Positions 37,943-42,436 of a stretch of DNA of 42,436 bases are shown here, in pieces; position 1 is the first letter of the stretch; each line of letters opens with the position of its first letter. The stretch is taken from assembly GCA_902536065.1 (NCBI GenBank), contig CACAVZ010000001.1, positions 133,518 to 175,953 on the forward strand. Reading direction: 5' to 3'. The position numbers were made by a program, and so were the translations under genes. This stretch comes from an uncultured Synechococcaceae cyanobacterium (lineage in GTDB: Bacteria > Cyanobacteriota > Cyanobacteriia > PCC-6307 > Cyanobiaceae). The notes below the pieces were generated by a model. The model was not told the origin of the DNA and made no database searches. It was given only the letters and a program-made list of their open reading frames with translations.

Positions 37943-37970
37943 CTATAGAATAAGTATTAACTTACTATAG
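37943..37970. promoter_or_regulatory. Near-perfect inverted repeat between trpB and the SUI1-like gene
   Basis: CTATAG (37943-37948) and CTATAG (37965-37970) pair as outer arms, and TAAGT (37951-37955) and ACTTA (37960-37964) as inner arms, with a four-base loop and a two-base AA bulge on one side. It fills most of the gap between divergent starts 37937 and 37986. It could be an operator shared by both promoters, or a hairpin in a leader. Confidence 0.6.
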
Positions 37971-37985
37971 GTTATATTGAAAATA

Positions 37986-38297
37986 ATGGGAAAAAAGAAT
38001 TGGATCGAATTTGATAATCAAGAAAAAAAATCTGAAGAAACAGCTAAGGTAGATACTGTTAATAAAAGATCAAAAATAAATATTTCAAAACAAAAAAAAG
38101 GTAAAAAGGGAAAGACTGTAACTTTAATTAGAGGTTTAGGCACTGAGGATGAAATCTTATTAAAAGAATTACTAAAAAAAATTAAAGTTTATTGTGGGAC
38201 TGGAGGAAAATTGATTGATAGAAATATCCAGTTACAGGGTGATATGGTATCGAAATCAATTGAGTTTCTTCGTAAAGAGGGATTTCATAATTTATGA
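37986..38297 (+). CDS. SUI1/eIF1-like translation factor
   Basis: This 103-residue protein has a basic N-terminal tail and a C-terminal SUI1 fold with VTLIRGLGTEDEILLKELLKKIKVYCGTGG and QLQGDMVSKSIEFLRKEGFHNL. It is the bacterial relative of eIF1 (YciH in E. coli), linked to start-site fidelity. I chose ATG 37986 over the TTG at 37977, since ATG follows three codons later and fits the usual MGKKNWIEF opening. It is divergent from trpB and precedes cysC by about 30 bases. Confidence 0.9.
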   Translation: MGKKNWIEFDNQEKKSEETAKVDTVNKRSKINISKQKKGKKGKTVTLIRGLGTEDEILLKELLKKIKVYCGTGGKLIDRNIQLQGDMVSKSIEFLRKEGFHNL

Positions 38298-38327
38298 AGC
38301 AAGGGTTAGGATAGGTTTTTAATTTTG

Positions 38328-38963
38328 ATGATGCAAAAAATGAAAGAACAAGATCAAACAAAGTCAACCAATATAAAGTGGCACAACTTAACTATTGATA
38401 GAGAAAAGTTAGAGAAAATGAGAGGTCATAAAGGTATGGTTATCTGGTTTACAGGTTTATCTGGTTCTGGTAAAAGTACTTTGGCCAACGCTTTAAATGA
38501 AGTTTTACACTTAGATGGTTTTTCGACTTATGTTTTGGATGGAGATAATATCAGACACGGTTTATGTAAAGATCTTGGTTTTTCGGATGAAGATAGAGAA
38601 GAAAACATAAGAAGAATTGGCGAAGTTGCGAATTTATTTATGAATGCTGGGATAATAACTATTACTGCATTCGTTTCGCCATTTATTAGCGATAGAGATA
38701 AGGTGAGAAAAATTATTGGATCTAAGGATTTTATTGAAGTTTATTGTTCTGCTGATATCACAGTTTGCGAAAATAGGGATACTAAAGGTCTTTATAAGAA
38801 AGCTCGTTTGGGTGAAATTAAGGAATTTACAGGGATTTCTAGTCCATATGAAGCTCCTCATAATCCTGAAATTGTTGTAGATACAGGTTCGTTAGATTTA
38901 AATGATTCCGTTAAAAAAGTTATTCACTACCTTAAAAAAGAAAATTTTCTTGACAAGGCCTAA
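38328..38963 (+). CDS. cysC: Adenylylsulfate kinase
   Basis: This 211-residue kinase phosphorylates APS to PAPS in sulfate assimilation. It has P-loop GLSGSGKST (43-51), DGDNIRHGLCKDLGF (71-85), and FVSPFISDRDKVR with S117, typical of CysC. The ATG at 38328 is the first of several close Met codons; the conserved NIKWHN near 15-20 fits any of them. It follows the SUI1-like gene and is convergent with purE across 15 bases. Confidence 0.95.
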   Translation: MMQKMKEQDQTKSTNIKWHNLTIDREKLEKMRGHKGMVIWFTGLSGSGKSTLANALNEVLHLDGFSTYVLDGDNIRHGLCKDLGFSDEDREENIRRIGEVANLFMNAGIITITAFVSPFISDRDKVRKIIGSKDFIEVYCSADITVCENRDTKGLYKKARLGEIKEFTGISSPYEAPHNPEIVVDTGSLDLNDSVKKVIHYLKKENFLDKA

Positions 38964-38978
38964 TAGAAAAATACTAGT

Positions 38979-39515
38979 TCATTTATTTTGAAGATAATTG
39001 TCAGGTCCAATAGTTGATAACTTATCATTTTTATTTCTTACCTGTGTATGTAGATTTTCTCTGAATTCTTTTAAATTTTTCTTTATGGATTCATCAAATA
39101 AACTGATCATCTCTATTGCCAATAATCCAGCATTCTGTCCTCCATTAATTGCAACTGTTGCAACTGGAATTCCAGCGGGCATTTGAACGATTGATAAAAG
39201 AGAGTCCATTCCCTTCAGTGTCTTACTCTCTACTGGTACTCCAATTACAGGAATGCAAGTTATGGATGCCAGCATTCCTGGAAGATGAGCAGCACCTCCA
39301 GCACCCGCAATTATTACTTTTATGTTTTCTGATTCTGCATTTTTTGCATATTCCATCATTTCAATGGGTGTTCGATGAGCAGAAAGTATACAAACTTCAG
39401 TTTTTATTCTAAATTCTCTTAAAATATCAATTGCTGGTTTCAATGTATTTAGATCTGAATCACTACCCATTACGACAGCAATTTTATAAATTTCTTTAGA
39501 ATTCAATTCTGACAA
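38979..39515 (-). CDS. purE: N5-CAIR mutase
   Basis: This 178-residue enzyme moves the carboxyl group in purine synthesis. It shows GSDSDLNTLKPA from residue 17, SAHRTP (45-50) with H47, and GAGGAAHLPGMLAS. It is the short bacterial class I form. It starts at ATG 39515 and is divergent from chlM across 89 bases, where an inverted repeat and a TATAAT lie. Identification is secure. Confidence 0.96.
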   Translation of the reverse strand: MSELNSKEIYKIAVVMGSDSDLNTLKPAIDILREFRIKTEVCILSAHRTPIEMMEYAKNAESENIKVIIAGAGGAAHLPGMLASITCIPVIGVPVESKTLKGMDSLLSIVQMPAGIPVATVAINGGQNAGLLAIEMISLFDESIKKNLKEFRENLHTQVRNKNDKLSTIGPDNYLQNK

Positions 39516-39536
39516 AATAACAAATCAATTCTTTCC

Positions 39537-39542
39537 TATAAT
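39537..39542 (+). promoter_or_regulatory. Candidate -10 box of chlM
   Basis: A consensus TATAAT lies 62 bases before the chlM ATG and shares its last base with the first base of the inverted repeat at 39542. Transcription would start near 39549, within the inverted repeat. No clear -35 box is present. Confidence 0.5.
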
Positions 39543-39565
39543 GGCGCGCAATTAATTTGGCGCCA
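39542..39565. promoter_or_regulatory. GC-rich inverted repeat in the purE-chlM promoter
   Basis: TGGCGC (39542-39547) and GCGCCA (39560-39565) are exact inverted copies 12 bases apart, about two helical turns between arm starts (18 bases), in DNA that is otherwise nearly all AT. They straddle the expected chlM transcription start, as a repressor operator would. Confidence 0.6.
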
Positions 39566-39604
39566 GTTAGTTAGTATTAAAAGAATAAATTTTCATAGAA
39601 TATT

Positions 39605-40306
39605 ATGACGTCAAATAAGATTATCGAAAAAAGTGAAGTTAGGGAGTATTTTAATGGTACTGGATTTCAGAGATGGAATAAAATTTATAGCAAATCTGAT
39701 GAAATAAATACAGTTCAGAAAAATATTAGGAAAGGACATCAAAAAACTGTAGATGATGTAGTCTCATACATCAAAAATTATCCTGAACTAACAAAAAAAA
39801 GTTATTGTGACGCAGGCTGTGGTGTAGGAAGTCTTTCCATACCTTTACTAAAACTCGGTATAAAAGAACTACAGATGAGCGATATTTCTTCTGAAATGAT
39901 TAAAGAAACAAAAAAACGCATTCATGAATTAGATTTGAATCAAGGTAAAATAAAATATGAAGTCTGTGATCTGGAAAAATTAAAAGGGTTATTTGATGTT
40001 GTAGTTTGTTTGGATGTATTTATTCATTATCCTCAACCGGTCGCAGAAGAAATGGTTCAACATCTATGCGATTTAAGTAAAGAAAAACTAATCGTTAGCT
40101 TTGCTCCTTATACCCCAGTTCTTGCTGTTCTAAAAAATATTGGGAAATTATTTCCTGGGCCAAGTAAAACTACGAGAGCGTATACATTGAAAGAAAAGGG
40201 TATTATTAATGCTGCTAAAGAAAGAGGATTTAAAGTTGTTAAAAAGAAATTAAATCAAGCCCCTTTTTATTTTTCAAAACTAATTGAATTTGAAAAAATA
40301 AAATAA
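39605..40306 (+). CDS. chlM: Mg-protoporphyrin IX methyltransferase
   Basis: This 233-residue SAM enzyme makes Mg-protoporphyrin monomethyl ester in chlorophyll synthesis. It opens EVREYFNGTGFQRWNKIYS (11-29), has the SAM-binding DAGCGVGSLSIPLL from D69, and the CLDVFIHYP and FAPYTP blocks seen in ChlM. It starts at ATG 39605. It is divergent from purE, and its stop is one base from the convergent response-regulator stop. Confidence 0.95.
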   Translation: MTSNKIIEKSEVREYFNGTGFQRWNKIYSKSDEINTVQKNIRKGHQKTVDDVVSYIKNYPELTKKSYCDAGCGVGSLSIPLLKLGIKELQMSDISSEMIKETKKRIHELDLNQGKIKYEVCDLEKLKGLFDVVVCLDVFIHYPQPVAEEMVQHLCDLSKEKLIVSFAPYTPVLAVLKNIGKLFPGPSKTTRAYTLKEKGIINAAKERGFKVVKKKLNQAPFYFSKLIEFEKIK

Positions 40307-40307
40307 T

Positions 40308-41036
40308 TTATTTGACTAAATGATTTTCAAGTGCATAACGAACTAATTCTGTTCGGCTAGATGTACCTGTTTTTATAAAAAGTCTACTTACATATTTCTC
40401 AACATTTCTAATAGATGTTTCAAGCTGTCTTGCAATTTCTTTGTTCATCAGTCCCTCTGCTACTAGTTGAAGCACACTTGCTTCTCTAGGAGTAAAACTA
40501 GGAAGATTTATTTTATTTTCTGGATTAGTCTGGTTTTGGTCTGTGAGCATAGATTTTATTTCAGTAATTTGTTTTGCCATTTTGCTTACGTCAATGTCTG
40601 CGAATCGTGCCGCTTCTTTTAATAATCGTTCTTGTCTGTTGATTACATTTTTGACTCTTGCAGCTAATTCATCGGGATCGAAGGGTTTGGAAATATAATC
40701 ATCAACTCCTGCAAGATAACCTTCTGTTCTGTCTAGGGTCATTCCTTTTGCAGTTAGAAAAATAACTGGAGTTCCTCCTAATTTTTCATCCTCTCTAATT
40801 TTTTCTAATAAAGCATAACCATTGGCTCGGGGCATCATAACATCGCTAATTATCAAATCCGGGAAAATTGTTTTAGCTTTTTCCAGACCATCCTCTCCAT
40901 CAACTGCAATAAATATTTCAAAGCCTTCATCTTCTAGAAATGTTTTAACAGCTGTTCTTAAACCAGGCTCATCATCAACTAATAAAATTCTTGATTTTCT
41001 TACCGGTTCATTATTTATTTGATTAATTTCATTCAT
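40308..41036 (-). CDS. NarL-type response regulator, Rre1/Ycf29-like
   Basis: From ATG 41036 this has 242 residues: a receiver (about 14-135) with D21, D22, phospho-acceptor D65, T95 and K117, a linker, and a LuxR-type helix-turn-helix (about 178-240, TPREASVLQLVAEGLMNKEIA). This is the layout of Rre1/Ycf29, linked to Hik2/Hik34 and stress responses, but NblR-like or other NarL regulators are not excluded. A start at 41105 is possible but would run across the 5' end of the divergent desulfurase gene, so I take the later ATG. Confidence 0.85.
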   Translation of the reverse strand: MNEINQINNEPVRKSRILLVDDEPGLRTAVKTFLEDEGFEIFIAVDGEDGLEKAKTIFPDLIISDVMMPRANGYALLEKIREDEKLGGTPVIFLTAKGMTLDRTEGYLAGVDDYISKPFDPDELAARVKNVINRQERLLKEAARFADIDVSKMAKQITEIKSMLTDQNQTNPENKINLPSFTPREASVLQLVAEGLMNKEIARQLETSIRNVEKYVSRLFIKTGTSSRTELVRYALENHLVK

Positions 41037-41082
41037 TTTTTTAATTCTTGAATTTGATTTTCTAGTAATAAACAGAATTTTA

Positions 41083-41088
41083 TATACT
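41083..41088 (+). promoter_or_regulatory. Candidate -10 box of the cysteine desulfurase, possibly leaderless
   Basis: TATACT ends seven bases before the ATG at 41096. If it is a -10 box, transcription would start at or next to the A of the ATG, giving a leaderless mRNA. The -35 region is weak. Confidence 0.4.
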
Positions 41089-41095
41089 AAACATA

Positions 41096-42241
41096 ATGCT
41101 ATCAACTCCCATACTACTAGACTATCAATCTTCGACTCCTTGCTCTAAAGATGTCGTTGATTCTATGAAACCATTTTGGAGTGAGATATTTTCTAACCCT
41201 ACAAGCAAAACTAATTTGGCGGGGATTAACGCCAGCGCTATATTGGAAGCCTCAAGAGAAAAAATAGAACAAAGTTTATTTCTTAAGAATAAAAAAGTTA
41301 TTTTTACAAGTGGGGCAACTGAATCTAATAACCTAGCCTTATTAGGTTTTGCAAGAAATTTCTATAAAAAAACAGGAAATTATGGACATATTATTACCTT
41401 AAAAACGGAGCATAAAGCTGTTTTGGAGCCCTTAAACCAACTAAAAAAAGAGGGATTTATGGTTACAGAAATTAACCCTGAGAAAGATGGCTTAATTTCT
41501 GAAGAACAATTCAAAAAAAATATAAGAGAAGATACATTTCTTGTTAGCGTTATGTTAGCTAATAACGAAATAGGAGTTATTCAGCCCATAGAAAATATTT
41601 CAAAGATATGTAAATCGAGAGGAATAACATTCCACTCTGATTTTGCACAATGTTTAGGTTACATGGCGTTAGACAATCTTTTATCAGATGTAAACATGAT
41701 AACGATGAGTTCTCACAAAATATATGGTCCTAAAGGGATAGGACTTCTTTTGATTGATGAAGAAATTAATCTTGAGCCTTTAATTGTTGGAGGAGGTCAG
41801 GAATATGGTCTTAGGTCTGGCACATTACCTCTCCCTTTAGTGGTTGGCTTTGCTAAAGCAATAGAGATAGCAGTTCTTAATCAAAAAAATAATGCTGAGA
41901 AATTACTTTTTTATAGAAATAACCTTTTAGAGGGGTTGTTAAAAAATAATTCCGGTTTATTAATTAATGGCTCCATAGAAAAAAGATTACCTCACAATTT
42001 AAATTTGACTGTATTGGATTTAAACGGAGCAAAGTTTCATAAACTTTTAAAATCTAAAATAATTTGTTCTACTGGATCTGCATGTAGTAATGGTGAACCA
42101 TCTCATGTTTTACTAGCCTTAGGTAGATCTCTTAAAGAAGCAGAATCTTCAATAAGGTTAAGTATTGGATTAAGTACTAATTCAAAAGATATAAAAGAAG
42201 CAATTCATATTCTTACAAATACGATCAGATCATTACGATAG
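41096..42241 (+). CDS. Cysteine desulfurase (NifS/IscS class)
   Basis: This 381-residue PLP enzyme takes sulfur from Cys for iron-sulfur clusters and thio-cofactors. It has the DYQSSTPCS opening, TSGATESNN (71-79), TEHKAV with H106, SHKIYGPKG with K208 as PLP lysine, and SACSNGEPSH with the catalytic C330. The NifS/IscS-type long loop with Cys supports group I. It starts at ATG 41096. It is divergent from the NarL-type regulator and convergent with rsmH across 13 bases. Other desulfurases exist in cyanobacteria, so its specific clients are not known. Confidence 0.94.
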   Translation: MLSTPILLDYQSSTPCSKDVVDSMKPFWSEIFSNPTSKTNLAGINASAILEASREKIEQSLFLKNKKVIFTSGATESNNLALLGFARNFYKKTGNYGHIITLKTEHKAVLEPLNQLKKEGFMVTEINPEKDGLISEEQFKKNIREDTFLVSVMLANNEIGVIQPIENISKICKSRGITFHSDFAQCLGYMALDNLLSDVNMITMSSHKIYGPKGIGLLLIDEEINLEPLIVGGGQEYGLRSGTLPLPLVVGFAKAIEIAVLNQKNNAEKLLFYRNNLLEGLLKNNSGLLINGSIEKRLPHNLNLTVLDLNGAKFHKLLKSKIICSTGSACSNGEPSHVLLALGRSLKEAESSIRLSIGLSTNSKDIKEAIHILTNTIRSLR

Positions 42242-42254
42242 AAATTATTGGCTT

Positions 42255-42436
42255 TTAATTTAATTGAGCAATTCTTAATTTTCCACTTCTAGCTCTTTTA
42301 TTAAGTTCGACCTCTTGTTCGGAGGGAGTTATTGGTTTTTTTGTCAGGTTTTTTAGTCTTTGATCATTCTTAAAACAACTTTTAACTAACCTATCCTCAA
42401 GGGAATGAAAACTAATAATAGAAATAATACCTCCTG
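42255..42436 (-). CDS. rsmH: 16S rRNA m4C1402 methyltransferase, C-terminal fragment
   Basis: The frame from the right edge to TAA at 42255 encodes about 60 C-terminal residues: [18 protein letters not shown], then [30 protein letters not shown]. This is the well-conserved end of RsmH (MraW), which methylates C1402 in the ribosomal P site. The N-terminal SAM-binding part lies outside the window. It is convergent with the cysteine desulfurase. Confidence 0.93.
   Translation of the reverse strand, partial: GGIISIISFHSLEDRLVKSCFKNDQRLKNLTKKPITPSEQEVELNKRARSGKLRIAQLN

Noticed and set aside
41037-41105. Longer start for the NarL-type regulator, adding 23 residues
   Set aside because: It would overlap the start of the divergent desulfurase, and the added residues are hydrophobic and unlike the usual receiver opening.

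Overview
This window reads as core genome of a low-GC marine picocyanobacterium, almost certainly Prochlorococcus, probably of a high-light or other very AT-rich clade. The evidence is the strong AT bias, very short intergenic gaps, and typical cyanobacterial or plastid-type genes: rpaA, rpaB, pedR, ycf3, ycf34, ndhM, a Z-ISO-type carotene isomerase, chlM and crtB/crtP. No tRNA, rRNA, CRISPR array, insertion sequence or integrase was found. The clade assignment is an inference from composition and gene content, not from a database match.

Layout. Positions 1-1537 hold the start of a formyltransferase-like gene and a DegT-family sugar aminotransferase, probably the edge of a surface-glycan gene set. 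A lineage-specific small gene and a gene-poor stretch follow. The clock and light regulator rpaA (2492) converges on a minus-strand group of holB, tmk and a copper P-type ATPase. Next come ycf3 and radA, and then rpaB with a tightly packed lipid cluster plsX-fabH-fabD-plsC (9276-14043). Housekeeping genes tsaB, ycf34, cca and an RRM protein lead into carotenoid genes crtB-crtP (16673-19022).

The middle (19113-33445) is dominated by the NDH-1 complex. ndhM overlaps a DUF3172 membrane gene. A LysR regulator (rbcR-like) is divergent from Z-ISO, followed by ndhF and ndhD. The ndhA-ndhI-ndhG-ndhE operon runs on into NAD kinase and a CYTH triphosphatase. Between these two NDH-1 blocks are scpA, an NDP-sugar pyrophosphorylase, metF, the redox regulator pedR and a 50-residue gene. 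The right part has citrate synthase, a large anchored DUF3352-like protein, a rhodanese, trpB, an eIF1/SUI1-like factor, cysC, purE, chlM, a NarL-type response regulator (Rre1/Ycf29-like), a cysteine desulfurase and the end of rsmH.

How the parts fit. Photosynthetic electron flow (NDH-1, Ycf3 for photosystem I), pigments (CrtB, CrtP, Z-ISO, ChlM) and five regulators tied to light, redox or carbon state (RpaA, RpaB, PedR, RbcR-like, Rre1-like) lie within about 40 kb. I see no clear new defence or mobile system. The most unusual items are a repetitive 128-residue N-terminal extension on PlsX, a perfect hairpin embedding the ndhA stop codon, several inverted repeats in divergent promoters, an scpA gene whose conserved start lacks any ordinary start codon, and eleven convergent gene junctions with essentially no space between stop codons.
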